From Tenacibaculum sp. MAR_2009_124 (GTDB lineage Bacteria; Bacteroidota; Bacteroidia; Flavobacteriales; Flavobacteriaceae): a stretch of DNA of 64,000 nucleotides. The stretch covers positions 62,001 through 126,000 of the forward strand of contig NZ_FNSF01000007.1 in NCBI RefSeq assembly GCF_900105455.1. The letters run 5' to 3'. The translations under genes were made by a program, and so were the position numbers. Under the pieces are notes generated by a model, which ran no database searches, was not told where the DNA came from, and was given only the letters and a program-made list of their open reading frames with translations. Below, one piece after another: positions 15,582-25,176 of the stretch; within the stretch, counting starts at the first letter, position 1, and the number at the start of each line of letters is the position of its first letter.

Positions 15582-17226
15582 GGCACTGTCATAAAATAGC
15601 TAAACCCTTGTTTTTACGAGGGTTTTGTTGTATCTTATATTCATAATAAACCCCGAAAATCACCAAAAAAGGTAAAAAACGGGGTTTCCATTTGTGTAAT
15701 TATGAAAATACGAAGAATTTCTGAAATGCAACACCGCATTTCAATTTTTTCCCCTCAGTGAGAATTATGATGCTCATTACACACGTTTTTTAGAGGGAGA
15801 TTTGGGCAAAATCTATTCTGCTATTGATTGGGATGACTTGGTTACTACTTTAAATATTACTGAACAAAAAAAAGGGCGTAACTATCTTTTTAGCCCTAAA
15901 GGAAGACTTGGCTTGATGTTTTTAAAGCATTATGCCAATTGTTCGGATAGGAAAATGATTGAACAACTCAACTCAAATTTAGACTATCAATTTTTCTGCG
16001 ATATAGAATTAGGTTTTGAACGTTTAACAAACTATAAAATAATAAGTCAAATACGTTGTGAATTAGCAGAGAAACTAGATATTAATTTAGTAGAAAAAGT
16101 TCTTTTTAATTCTTGGAAAAATCATATTGATAGTACCGACCAAATCGTAATGGATGCTACTTGTTACGAAAGTGAAGTTCGTTATCCTACCATCCAGAAA
16201 TTACTTTGGGAATCTGTTCACTGGTTGTACAATCAATTACGTAAAACTTGCTCCATCTTAGGAACTAAGATGATCAGAAGTAGATATAACAAGTGGAAAA
16301 AACGTTACCAAGGATTTAGTAAAATGCGAAGAAAAACCAAGTCTAAACGTACTTCATTAACCCGAGCTTTACTGAAGCTATTAAGTAAGTTTATCGATTT
16401 TGAAAAGGAATTATCCAAGGCCTACAATATCGAGTTTAAGCCCTTGTATTATAAGCGAATCGACACAATCCAAAGAATTTACAAACAACAAAAAGATCAT
16501 TTTGATACAGGAGAAAAAATCAAAGATAGAATTGTAAGTATTCATAAGGATTATATCCGTCCTATTGTTCGCGGAAAAGAAGTAAAGCCTGTTGAGTTTG
16601 GAGCAAAAGTTAACAAAGTTCAAATTGATGGAATTAGCTTTATAGAACATATTAATTTTAATGCGTTTCACGAAGGAAACCGTTTTATACAAACAGTTCA
16701 AAAAGCGCAAGGGTTAACTCGAAAAAAGGTAAAAGTAGCCGGTGGAGATAAAATTTATGCTACCAATAAAAGCAGAACATATAGTAGCTCAAAAACCATA
16801 CAGACAGACTTTATCCCCAAGGGTAGAAAACCTAAAAATCATAAAGAGAAAAAGCAACTTAGGGCTATCATTGCTAAAGAAAGAGCAACAAGATTAGAAG
16901 GCTCTTTTGGTAAGGATAAAGAACATTATCACCTACGGAAAATAAAAGCCAAAACAAAAAAGAATGAAATTCTATGGATATTCTTTGGTATACACACAGG
17001 AAATGCATTAGAAATTGGTCGAAGAAAAATAGCTCAAACAGACCAACAAATAGCCTAAAATAAAATCTTAGTATTTTTTTCATGGGAGAGCTACGTCTTG
17101 TAGGTACGTTTTTAGGAGATTCAATCAATAAAACCTCTTTTAAACAGAAATAGAGGATAGAATTTATATAATTTTATCCTCTATTTTCAATGTATTTTAA
17201 AAAATAGACTGTTTTCTGAAAGTGCC
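15582..17226 (+). mobile_element. IS1182/IS5-like insertion sequence, complete
   Basis: The element is 1645 bp. The left end GGCACTGTCATAAAATAG (15582-15599) is the inverted partner of CTGTTTTCTGAAAGTGCC (17209-17226), 14 of 18 positions matching. Both ends are flanked by the direct repeat CATTTA (15576-15581 and 17227-17232), a 6-bp target duplication. The insertion separates the cassette-array recombinase from the thr operon. Confidence 0.92.
15702..17058 (+). CDS. DDE transposase, N-terminal frameshift
   Basis: The main reading (15802-17058, 418 residues from TTG) shows IS1182/IS5-type features: DQIVMDATCYESEVRYPT (first Asp), KVAGGDKIYATNKSR (second Asp) and ARRLEGSFG-type TRLEGSFGKDKEHYHL (Glu). 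Upstream in the same frame the sequence continues as ENYDAHYTRFLEGDLGKIYS, the conserved N-terminus of this family. The ATG is at 15702 in another frame that stops at 15759. The shift occurs at T6C4 (about 15745-15754) and would be repaired by removing one base. It may be inactivated or use +1 slippage. Confidence 0.82.
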
Positions 17227-17280
17227 CATTTAAATTTAAATAATTGGAATTGTGCTAGTCTTAAGAATTAGAAAACCAAA

Positions 17281-17307
17281 AACCCCCACTTCATAAAGCA
17301 GGGGGTA
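17281..17307 (-). terminator. Rho-independent terminator of the thr operon
   Basis: In minus direction CCCCCTGCTT...AAGTGGGGG forms a GC-rich stem followed by TTTTTGG. It lies about 45 bp after the thrC stop. Confidence 0.8.
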
Positions 17308-17350
17308 TAGTATTTATATTTGATAGTTTTACTAGTGAATAGAGTAAAAT

Positions 17351-18652
17351 TTATACAGGAACTTTTTCAGAATTAAGAAATTCCTTTAGTTCATCATAAG
17401 AGCTAATTTGGGTCGCTACTTTTTGTTTATCTAAAATCCCTTTAATTTGTTCGGGAATAGCAACGTTTATTGAAAGTGTACTTTCAACTACATCCAAAAA
17501 TTTAACGGGATGTGCCGTTTCTAAGAAAATACATAAACTATTAGAATCCTTTTTTTGATATGCTTTCGCTCCCAAATAACCAACAGCTCCATGCGGGTCC
17601 GCAACATACTTGCTGTTTTTATGAATTACCTTCATAGCTTCGCGAGTTTCATTATCGTTGAATGAATAAGATGAAAAAGCTTTCTTTAAAGCTTCGATAT
17701 CATTATCGAATAACTCTTGTATACGAATAAAGTTACTTGGATTTCCTACATCCATTGCGTTTGAAATAGTTGCTTTTGAAGGTTTAGGGTCGTAAATACC
17801 TTTTACCAAATAATTAGGAACTGTATCATTTATATTCGTAGATGCCACAAAGTGTTTGATAGGAAGCCCTAGTTTTTGAGCCATAATTCCAGCACAAATA
17901 TTTCCAAAGTTTCCACTTGGTACAGAAAAAACAACGTCTTTATGTTGTTTGTAAACCTGCTTGTATGCAAAGAAAAAATAGAACATTTGAGGAAGCCAAC
18001 GTGCAATATTAATAGAATTAGCTGAAGTTAATATTCGTTGAATGTCTTTGTCTAAAAAAGCCGTTTTAACCATTTCTTGACAATCGTCAAACACACCGTC
18101 TACTTCAAGAGAGGTAATGTTTTGACCAAGAGTAGTTAATTGTTTTTCTTGGATATCACTAACTTTTCCGCTAGGGTATAAAATAACTACTTCAACACCT
18201 TTTACGCCTAAAAAACCATGAGCAACGGCACCACCAGTATCACCCGAAGTAGCTACCAATACGGTAACTTTATTGTCGTTATTTCTGTTAAAGTACCCTA
18301 AGCAACGTGCCATAAAACGAGCACCAACATCTTTAAAAGCCATTGTTGGCCCATGAAACAATTCTAATGTAGCGGTTTTATCATCAACAGGAACTACAGG
18401 GAAATCAAAAGACAAGGTGTCTTTAATTATTTCCTTTAAAGTTTCCTCTGGAATTTCTGAACCTACAAATTGTTTGATTGCTTCATAGGCAATTTCTTCG
18501 TTAGAGTATGAATCTAAATTCTCAATAAATTCTTTTGATAAAGGAGTTATAGTTTCTGGAAAATATAATCCTCTATCTGGAGCCAATCCGTTAACTGCTG
18601 CTTCTCTAAAGCTAACGTTGGGCGATTTTTTATGTAAACTATAATAGTTCAT
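17351..18652 (-). CDS. thrC: Threonine synthase
   Basis: ThrC converts O-phosphohomoserine to threonine with PLP in the cytoplasm. The 433-residue protein has the family N-terminus MNYYSLHKKSPNVSFREA, the PLP-lysine region HGPTMAFKDVGARFMA (about 103-118), the phosphate loop ATSGDTGGAVAHGF (about 143-156) and the conserved SANSINIARWLPQ. The length fits the long bacterial form. It is the last gene of thrA-thrB-thrC, 28 bp after thrB, and is followed by a terminator. It is probably controlled by the leader peptide at 22180-22278. Confidence 0.96.
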   Translation of the reverse strand: MNYYSLHKKSPNVSFREAAVNGLAPDRGLYFPETITPLSKEFIENLDSYSNEEIAYEAIKQFVGSEIPEETLKEIIKDTLSFDFPVVPVDDKTATLELFHGPTMAFKDVGARFMARCLGYFNRNNDNKVTVLVATSGDTGGAVAHGFLGVKGVEVVILYPSGKVSDIQEKQLTTLGQNITSLEVDGVFDDCQEMVKTAFLDKDIQRILTSANSINIARWLPQMFYFFFAYKQVYKQHKDVVFSVPSGNFGNICAGIMAQKLGLPIKHFVASTNINDTVPNYLVKGIYDPKPSKATISNAMDVGNPSNFIRIQELFDNDIEALKKAFSSYSFNDNETREAMKVIHKNSKYVADPHGAVGYLGAKAYQKKDSNSLCIFLETAHPVKFLDVVESTLSINVAIPEQIKGILDKQKVATQISSYDELKEFLNSEKVPV

Positions 18653-18680
18653 TTCGTGTTGTTTATGTGATAAAGTTATT

Positions 18681-19622
18681 CTATTTTGATGTAATAGTCT
18701 TAACTCCTTCAGTATTTATTTTTGAGGTAAAAACATTAAAATCAATGTTTTTGTTCGAGTAGGCATTTTTGATAGCTCGATGTACTTTTTTTGCAATTTC
18801 ATCTCCTTGACAAATAGCAAAAATAGTAGGCCCCGATCCAGAAATTCCAGCGCCTAAAGCACCCGCTTTAATAGCTTCTGATTTTACAAGATCGAAATGA
18901 GGAATTAAATGTTTTCTGGCTGGTTCAACAATTACATCAGTAAGAGAATTACTGATAAGTTGATAGTCATTTGAATGTAATCCGCTAACAAGGCCTCCGA
19001 CATTCGCCCATTGTGTAACTGCACTTTCTAAAGATACTTGAGAAGGTAAAACTTCTCTAGCGTCTTTAGTTTTTACTTCAATTTGCGGATGAATTGCTAC
19101 TAAACGTAACTCATCAGGTACAGGAAGTTTAACAATATCTAAAGGCTCATAACTTCTAATGAGTACAAATCCACCAAAAACAGCTGATGCTACATTATCT
19201 GCAATAGGAGTTCCGCAAGCAGCTTCTTCACCTAACATGGCAAATTGGGTTAATTCTAAATTCGAAAACGGAGTTCCTAGTAATTGATTTACACCATATG
19301 CAGCTCCACCAGCACTAGCGGCACTGCTTCCTAAACCACTTCCCGGAGAAAATCCTTTGTGCATGGTCATTTCAATACCAAAATCAACAGGATGTTTTTC
19401 CAGCATAGCAAGCGCCACAACACCAGCGGCGTTTTGGGTTGGATCTAAAGTGAGTCCATTTGCGCCTGTGATTTCAGTAATTTTAACCCCTTTCGCTGTT
19501 GTTTTTGTAAAGGTCATTTCATCGCCAACGTTTTCTACAGCAAACCCCATAGAGTCAAATCCACAAGAAACATTGGCAACGGTAGCTGGAGCAAATATTT
19601 TAATAAAATTCATTTCCTTCAA
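18681..19622 (-). CDS. thrB: Homoserine kinase
   Basis: ThrB phosphorylates homoserine using ATP (GHMP kinase superfamily). The 313-residue protein shows APATVANVSCGFDSMGFA at the N-terminus, the GHMP ATP-binding motif PGSGLGSSAASAGGAAYG (about 92-109), and the C-terminal GALGAGISGSGPTIFA glycine-rich segment. A 5-bp gap separates it from thrA and 28 bp from thrC, so the three genes form one transcript. The start at 19622 gives MKEMNFIKI; the second ATG (MNFIKIF) is also possible. Confidence 0.96.
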   Translation of the reverse strand: MKEMNFIKIFAPATVANVSCGFDSMGFAVENVGDEMTFTKTTAKGVKITEITGANGLTLDPTQNAAGVVALAMLEKHPVDFGIEMTMHKGFSPGSGLGSSAASAGGAAYGVNQLLGTPFSNLELTQFAMLGEEAACGTPIADNVASAVFGGFVLIRSYEPLDIVKLPVPDELRLVAIHPQIEVKTKDAREVLPSQVSLESAVTQWANVGGLVSGLHSNDYQLISNSLTDVIVEPARKHLIPHFDLVKSEAIKAGALGAGISGSGPTIFAICQGDEIAKKVHRAIKNAYSNKNIDFNVFTSKINTEGVKTITSK

Positions 19623-19627
19623 GTTTC

Positions 19628-22069
19628 TTAATTAATAGTTGTTCTGATCACGTCTGCGAAAATTCCTGAAGCAGTTACATCCGCTCCAGCTCCAGCTCCT
19701 TTAATTTGTAAAGGTTGCACAGGGTATCTGTCCGTGTAAAAAAGAACGATATTGTCGCTACCTTCTAAATTGTAAAATGGGTGATCGGAAGGAATATGTT
19801 GTAATCCTACTTTAGCTTTTCCCTCTGAGAATTCAGCAACATACTTTAAACGACTATTTTCTTTGGAAGCTTTTTCGAATAACTCTTGAAAATGAGCTTC
19901 GTTTTTTGTCAAGCTTTTGTAAAAATCGTCATTATTACTTGTTTCTAGAGATTCTTTTGGTAAGAAAGAAACGTTTTCTATATCTGATAATTCTAATTCA
20001 TGTCCACTCTCACGTGCTAAAATTAAAATTTTTCTGGCTACATCAATACCACTTAAATCAATGGTAGGGTCAGGTTCAGTATATCCTTGCTTCTGAGCTT
20101 CCTTTACAACATCATGAAAGCTTGAAGAGGTGTTGAAGTTATTAAAAACAAAATTCAAACTTCCTGATAATACAGCCTGTATTTTAATAACTCTATCTCC
20201 TGAAGCAACTAAGTTTTTCAATGTATCAATAACTGGTAATCCAGCACCTACATTCGTTTCGAATAAGAAAGGTGCATTGTATTTTCTTGAAACTCTCTTT
20301 AAGTTTTTATAATTCTCCAGGTTCGAAGCACAAGCTATTTTGTTACAGGTAACAACAGCTATATTGTTACGTAAATAATTTTCGTAGATTTTGGAAACGG
20401 CTTCATTTGCCGTATTGTCTACAAATACAGAGTTTCTTAAGTTGAGAGTTTTACTACGTTCAAAAAATCCGTTTATCGAAGCTTGTTCTCCATTATCCAA
20501 AAGGTCTTTCCAATTGTTTAAATCTAAACCATTGGTGTCAAATACCATTTTTCTTGAATTGGAAAGTCCTACTACTCGAATATTCATTTTCAATTGCTCT
20601 CTCAAGTACTGGTTTTGTTGATGTATTTGAGCTAAAAATCGTTCTCCTACATTACCAGCCCCAGTAACAAACAAGTTGAGCTGTTTTATCTTTTCTTCAA
20701 AGAATTGTTCATGAAGAGTATTTAACGCTTTTTTTGCATCATTACTATCGATAACTGCAGAAATGTTTTTTTGCGAAGCTCCCTGAGCAATGGCTCTAAT
20801 ATTTACATTATTTTTGCCGAGTGCACTAAACATTTGCCCGCTTAATCCTTGATGATTTTTCATGTTGTCTCCTACTAAGGCAATAATAGCAAGACCTTGC
20901 TCAATGGTTACAGGATTTATTTTACGTCGTTCAATTTCAATTTCGAAAACTTTATTTACAGCGGTAGTAGCTTTTTCAGCATCCTCGTCGTAAATACCAA
21001 CGCAAATAGAATGTTCAGATGAAGCTTGGGTAATTAAAACTATGTTAACACCTTGATTAGACAATGTTTCAAAAAGTCTTTTAGAAGTGCCCGAAACACC
21101 AACCATGCCACTGCCTTCAAGGGTAAGTAGTGTTATATTTTCTATGTGAGTAATACCTTTTACAGGTTTTGAATTACCAGATTCCTTTGTTATTAGGGTA
21201 CCAACATTTTCAGGATCAAAAGTGTTTTTAATCACTATGGGTATTCCTTTTTCTAGTACAGGTTGAATCGTTGGAGGATAAATAACCTTGGCGCCAAAGT
21301 GAGATAATTCCATGGCTTCTTGATACGAAATTTGCGGTATCGCCGAAGCTTGTTTTACAACACTCGGATTTGCTGTAAACATTCCACTAACATCTGTCCA
21401 AATTTGAAGCTCTTCAGCATTTAATGCTGCGGCGTATATTGCCGCTGTATAATCCGAACCACCTCTACCTAAAGTGGTTGAAAAACCATTTTCAGTTTTA
21501 GCTATAAAACCAGGTAACAAAGTAACTTCATGATTATTTTGATCAAAAAAGTCTTGGCAGTTTTTATTGGTTACTTTAAAGTTAACTTGTGCTTTATCAA
21601 ATACATTCGAAGCTATAATAATTTCCCTACTGTCTTTATAAGTAGTGTTCATATTTTGTTTGGCAATCTCAGAAATAATGTACGACGAAAGTAACTCACC
21701 AAAACCACTAATAGTTGCCATTGTTTTAGGGGTAATTTCTTTCAATAGAAAACACCCTTCTAACAAGGTTTTTAGCTCGTTAAATAGATTTTCAATTCTA
21801 GCTTCAACGGTTTCCTTTTGATTGCTCTTTATCAAGTCGTTGATTACTTGAAAATGATGATCTTTTACTTCATGAAAAAGATCTAAATAATTAGATTGAT
21901 TTTCTGCAGCATAATTTGCCGAAGCAATAAGCTTGTTCGTGGTTTTGCCAAATGCAGATACTACTACAGCAACCTTTGTGGTTGATGCCGTATTGCTAAC
22001 TATTTGAACTACTTTACTTATGTTTTGACTATTTGCTACTGATGAGCCTCCGAATTTTAAAACTTTCAT
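19628..22069 (-). CDS. thrA: Bifunctional aspartokinase / homoserine dehydrogenase
   Basis: This 813-residue protein catalyses the first and third steps from aspartate to threonine. The N-terminal kinase domain (1-290) starts with MKVLKFGGSSVAN and includes TTLGRGGSDYTAAIYAAAL. Two ACT-type regulatory segments (about 315-460, with GSGMVGVSGTSKRLFETL) likely bind threonine. The homoserine dehydrogenase domain (about 465-813) has the NAD(P)-binding GAGNVGERFLAQ and GSLNFVFNNF. The length agrees with enterobacterial ThrA. It is the first structural gene of the operon, downstream of the leader peptide. Confidence 0.96.
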   Translation of the reverse strand: MKVLKFGGSSVANSQNISKVVQIVSNTASTTKVAVVVSAFGKTTNKLIASANYAAENQSNYLDLFHEVKDHHFQVINDLIKSNQKETVEARIENLFNELKTLLEGCFLLKEITPKTMATISGFGELLSSYIISEIAKQNMNTTYKDSREIIIASNVFDKAQVNFKVTNKNCQDFFDQNNHEVTLLPGFIAKTENGFSTTLGRGGSDYTAAIYAAALNAEELQIWTDVSGMFTANPSVVKQASAIPQISYQEAMELSHFGAKVIYPPTIQPVLEKGIPIVIKNTFDPENVGTLITKESGNSKPVKGITHIENITLLTLEGSGMVGVSGTSKRLFETLSNQGVNIVLITQASSEHSICVGIYDEDAEKATTAVNKVFEIEIERRKINPVTIEQGLAIIALVGDNMKNHQGLSGQMFSALGKNNVNIRAIAQGASQKNISAVIDSNDAKKALNTLHEQFFEEKIKQLNLFVTGAGNVGERFLAQIHQQNQYLREQLKMNIRVVGLSNSRKMVFDTNGLDLNNWKDLLDNGEQASINGFFERSKTLNLRNSVFVDNTANEAVSKIYENYLRNNIAVVTCNKIACASNLENYKNLKRVSRKYNAPFLFETNVGAGLPVIDTLKNLVASGDRVIKIQAVLSGSLNFVFNNFNTSSSFHDVVKEAQKQGYTEPDPTIDLSGIDVARKILILARESGHELELSDIENVSFLPKESLETSNNDDFYKSLTKNEAHFQELFEKASKENSRLKYVAEFSEGKAKVGLQHIPSDHPFYNLEGSDNIVLFYTDRYPVQPLQIKGAGAGADVTASGIFADVIRTTIN

Positions 22070-22079
22070 TTTAAAAGGT

Positions 22080-22180
22080 TATAAAAAATAATTGATTAAA
22101 GAATATTTGCGATTATTTATCTTTTTTCAAATCTTTTGAAAAAATAAATAGTAAGAATTATATGTATGAACGAAACCCCC
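22080..22180 (-). promoter_or_regulatory. Leader region between thr leader peptide and thrA, possible attenuator
   Basis: Downstream of the leader stop, minus direction, ACCCTTTAGGGGGT and TTTTTTCAAA-AGA-TTTGAAAAAA can form hairpins. The second (around 22124-22146) has a 10-bp A/T stem but no clear U tract. Which structure is the terminator cannot be decided by eye. Confidence 0.45.
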
Positions 22181-22278
22181 TAAAGGGTAATACCAGTAGT
22201 AATGATAATTGTGCCAACAAAAGACACTCCTGTCGAAGTGTTTGAGATATCTAAAATATGTCTTTCTTTGGTTATCAT
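22180..22278 (-). CDS. thrL: Threonine operon leader peptide (32 aa)
   Basis: This short ORF starts at ATG 22278 and ends with TAG at 22180. The peptide begins MITKERHILDISNTS and ends GTIIITTGITL, so the last eleven residues contain four Thr and four Ile codons. That resembles the E. coli thrL concept, in which Thr-tRNA and Ile-tRNA levels control ribosome stalling. It lies 110 bp before thrA. A TATCTTTG box at 22284-22291 places transcription start next to the ATG, so the peptide may be translated from a nearly leaderless mRNA. Confidence 0.8.
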   Translation of the reverse strand: MITKERHILDISNTSTGVSFVGTIIITTGITL

Positions 22279-22283
22279 GGTGT

Positions 22284-22291
22284 CAAAGATA
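22284..22291 (-). promoter_or_regulatory. Promoter -7 box of the thr operon
   Basis: TATCTTTG in minus direction matches the Bacteroidetes -7 consensus TAnnTTTG. It is 6 bp before the leader-peptide ATG. Confidence 0.6.
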
Positions 22292-22306
22292 TAAAGGCTT
22301 TTTTAA

Positions 22307-23869
22307 TTATTTAGTAGATTTTTTGAATTTTTCTTGAATTATTTGCGAAACCGTTTTATTAGCTATTTTACTTTCCAGCCAAGAGAGTATGTCTAAATAA
22401 AGGAAAGCTCGTTTTTCGTAAGGATGGTTTTCAAAAACCTTTAAACGATCATATATTTTTTTGAATTCGTTTTTTATCTGATGCGGATACACATCTCCTA
22501 AAGCTTTTATAGACGATATAAATTCTTTTTGTACCTCTTGAAGGTTTTCCATTTTTAATAGAAAACGATAGGTGTCTTTAAATTGTACTTCTAAATGGTA
22601 GTCTAAACCTGATTCATAATGGGCAATAAGATTTAGAACCCTAGCAAAACATTGTAAATCCTCAGCAACATGCAAATTTTTTGAGTTAATAATTTTACCT
22701 AAATAAAAGATACACTGAGAGTTATTTCCCATTCCAAAGTATAAACAAGCTATTTTGTAATAAAGCACAACAATATGATGATTGTCCAAAAGTGTTTGAT
22801 ACTCTTCTATTTTTTGATTGATAATATCAACCAAGTATTCTCCTTCATTAAAACTTCCTTGCAAAAAATGAAGGTGAAGTTTATTCGCATAATAATATTG
22901 AAACATTAAAATTTCAGTATTGCTATTCTTTGGGATTATGTTGTTTTCAATTCCTTCTTCGAAAAGCGCAAATTCTTGCTTGAACTTAGAGTGATGGTTA
23001 ATAAAAAACAAACTTTCAAGCAGGTAATTGATTCCCTTTAAATAAAACACAGGGTGTAGACTTATATTTTTGGTGTCTTCTTTAAATAAGTTAATCCATT
23101 TGTTGGCATATTTATAACTTTGTAAAAAATCTTGCGTCAAAAAACTATGCCATAAATTGGCTTTATACAGCCAAAGTTTTTCTCTGAAGCCTAATTGTTT
23201 AAAATCATATTTTGGTAAACGTGCATCGAAATAATCATTTACTTTTTGAAGTTCTTCATCATTTCTAACGTAGCCAGTCTTTAATAATATTCCATATAAT
23301 TGAAGGGACAGGTTAGAGAGTTTACTCGTTATTACATTTTGCTGACTCAAACCTTTGGCTTGAACTGTAAGTTCATCAGCTCTTGTGTTAATACTTCTTG
23401 TTATGTACTGGCTTTCAATTAATTTTTCAAACTCAACGATTTCATAGGCCATATTCTTTTCTTCACTATCTAAAGCCATATTTTTTGCTTTATCAAGTAA
23501 TTTAAGACTTTGTTTGTAAAGACCTTTTAAGTACAAAACTGTAGCAAAATCTAATTGTTCTCTAATTTGTATTCTAATGTTTTTGTGAACAGGATTTAGT
23601 CGTAAACTTGTTAATATTTGCTTGTATAAATGGGCTTTTAAGTTTGAAAGCTGTTGTTTACTTACAATCCCACTTTTAATGATGGCTTTTTCATTATAAA
23701 CCTTTTGTTTTTCTAATAATTTGAATAAAGCAAAAAATTTAGCATCAACATTTCCACCAAGTCTACCGATATAAAGATTAAATTGTCTTTTTTCCGACTT
23801 TGATAATGATTTAATTAAAATAAATAGTGAATCAGTTTGTTGGTTGATTGATGTAATTGTTTTCTTCAT
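22307..23869 (-). CDS. Hypothetical TPR-like protein
   Basis: The 520-residue product is predicted cytoplasmic, almost entirely helical and Leu/Lys-rich, and shows degenerate TPR-like helix pairs (for example LKGLYKQSLKLLDKAKNMAL near 115-135, and FNEGEYLVDIINQKIEEYQ). Its N-terminus (LIKSLSKSEKRQFNLYIGRLGG) has no domain name I know. It is transcribed convergently with nothing and divergently from leuA, and lies directly upstream of the thr leader promoter. I have seen similar long uncharacterised helical proteins in Flavobacteriia but cannot assign a role. Confidence 0.75.
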   Translation of the reverse strand: MKKTITSINQQTDSLFILIKSLSKSEKRQFNLYIGRLGGNVDAKFFALFKLLEKQKVYNEKAIIKSGIVSKQQLSNLKAHLYKQILTSLRLNPVHKNIRIQIREQLDFATVLYLKGLYKQSLKLLDKAKNMALDSEEKNMAYEIVEFEKLIESQYITRSINTRADELTVQAKGLSQQNVITSKLSNLSLQLYGILLKTGYVRNDEELQKVNDYFDARLPKYDFKQLGFREKLWLYKANLWHSFLTQDFLQSYKYANKWINLFKEDTKNISLHPVFYLKGINYLLESLFFINHHSKFKQEFALFEEGIENNIIPKNSNTEILMFQYYYANKLHLHFLQGSFNEGEYLVDIINQKIEEYQTLLDNHHIVVLYYKIACLYFGMGNNSQCIFYLGKIINSKNLHVAEDLQCFARVLNLIAHYESGLDYHLEVQFKDTYRFLLKMENLQEVQKEFISSIKALGDVYPHQIKNEFKKIYDRLKVFENHPYEKRAFLYLDILSWLESKIANKTVSQIIQEKFKKSTK

Positions 23870-23942
23870 AACTAATTGTTAATCAGTTTTTTGTGGTTGT
23901 TTTTTGTTGATTAAGTTTCGTAAATACCTTTCTTAAAAGGTG

Positions 23943-23971
23943 TTGTTTAGAAAATCCAAGATATACATTTG
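23943..23971 (+). promoter_or_regulatory. Promoter of the leu operon
   Basis: TACATTTG at 23964-23971 matches the Bacteroidetes -7 box TAnnTTTG. TTG at 23943-23945 is in the -33 position. The start ATG of leuA is about 30 bp downstream, leaving no room for a leader peptide. Confidence 0.6.
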
Positions 23972-24000
23972 ATTTTATAATCAGACAAAAGTTTTAGAAT

Positions 24001-25176
24001 ATGTCAAGTGATAAAGTCCAAATTTTTGATACCACACTTAGAGATGGAGAACAAGTGCCAGGGTGTAAGTTAGATACTCAACAAAAGTTGATCATTGCAG
24101 AGCGATTAGACAATTTAGGAGTTGATGTGATTGAAGCTGGTTTTCCAATATCTAGCCCAGGAGACTTTACATCTGTAAATGAAATAGCAAAAATTGTTAA
24201 AAATGCAACTGTTTGCGGTTTAACAAGAGCTGTTAAGAAAGATATAGAAGTTGCAGGAGAAGCTTTGAAGATAGCAAAGAAACCAAGAATTCATACAGGA
24301 ATAGGGACAAGTGAGTCTCATATTAAACATAAATTTAATATCTCTAAAGAAGAAGTAATTTACCGAGCAAAAGAGGCAGTGGCCTATGCGCGTAATTTTA
24401 CGAATGATGTTGAGTTTTTTGCTGAAGATGCTGGTAGAACTGATAATGCTTTCTTGGCTAAAGTATGTGAGGAAGTTATAAAGTCAGGAGCTACCGTATT
24501 AAATATTCCAGATACTACAGGCTATTGTTTGCCAGATGAATATGGTGCTAAGATCAAGTATTTAAAAGATCATGTAGCAGGTATTGATAATGTAACAATT
24601 TCATGCCACTGCCACAATGATTTAGGGTTAGCAACAGCAAACTCTATTGCGGGTGTAGTGAATGGTGCGAGGCAAATAGAATGTACTATTAATGGAATTG
24701 GCGAACGTGCTGGAAATACTGCTTTAGAAGAGGTGGTAATGATTTTAAGACAGCATCCAAATTTGAATTTAGATACCAACATTAACTCGAAGTTGTTATA
24801 CGATACTAGTTTAATGGTTAGAGAAAAAATGGGAATGTTTGTTCAGCCTAATAAAGCTATAGTAGGAGCCAATGCTTTTGCTCATAGTTCTGGAATTCAT
24901 CAAGACGGAGTGATTAAAAACCGTGAAACGTATGAGATAATTGATCCAGCTGATGTAGGTGTTACTGAAAGTGCTATTGTTTTAACAGCAAGAAGTGGAA
25001 GAGCGGCTTTAGCCTACAGAGCTAAGAAAATTGGATACGAATTAACGAAGGTACAATTGGATACTGCTTACAAAACTTTTTTAAACTTTGCAGACAAACA
25101 GAAAGAAGTAATTGACGAAGATATTCATAGTATCATGAAACAAGTAAATAAGATTTCAAAAATAGCAATGGCTTAA
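24001..25176 (+). CDS. leuA: 2-isopropylmalate synthase, short form
   Basis: LeuA condenses acetyl-CoA with 2-oxoisovalerate, the first committed step of leucine synthesis. The 391-residue protein has the HMGL-like TIM barrel with DTTLRDGEQVPGCKLD (about 10-25) and the metal-binding SCHCHNDLGLATANS (about 200-214) with GIGERAGNTALEE. It is about 130 residues shorter than E. coli LeuA and appears to lack the C-terminal allosteric domain, so leucine feedback would have to act differently. It overlaps the leuC start by 1 bp (TAATG). Confidence 0.93.
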   Translation: MSSDKVQIFDTTLRDGEQVPGCKLDTQQKLIIAERLDNLGVDVIEAGFPISSPGDFTSVNEIAKIVKNATVCGLTRAVKKDIEVAGEALKIAKKPRIHTGIGTSESHIKHKFNISKEEVIYRAKEAVAYARNFTNDVEFFAEDAGRTDNAFLAKVCEEVIKSGATVLNIPDTTGYCLPDEYGAKIKYLKDHVAGIDNVTISCHCHNDLGLATANSIAGVVNGARQIECTINGIGERAGNTALEEVVMILRQHPNLNLDTNINSKLLYDTSLMVREKMGMFVQPNKAIVGANAFAHSSGIHQDGVIKNRETYEIIDPADVGVTESAIVLTARSGRAALAYRAKKIGYELTKVQLDTAYKTFLNFADKQKEVIDEDIHSIMKQVNKISKIAMA

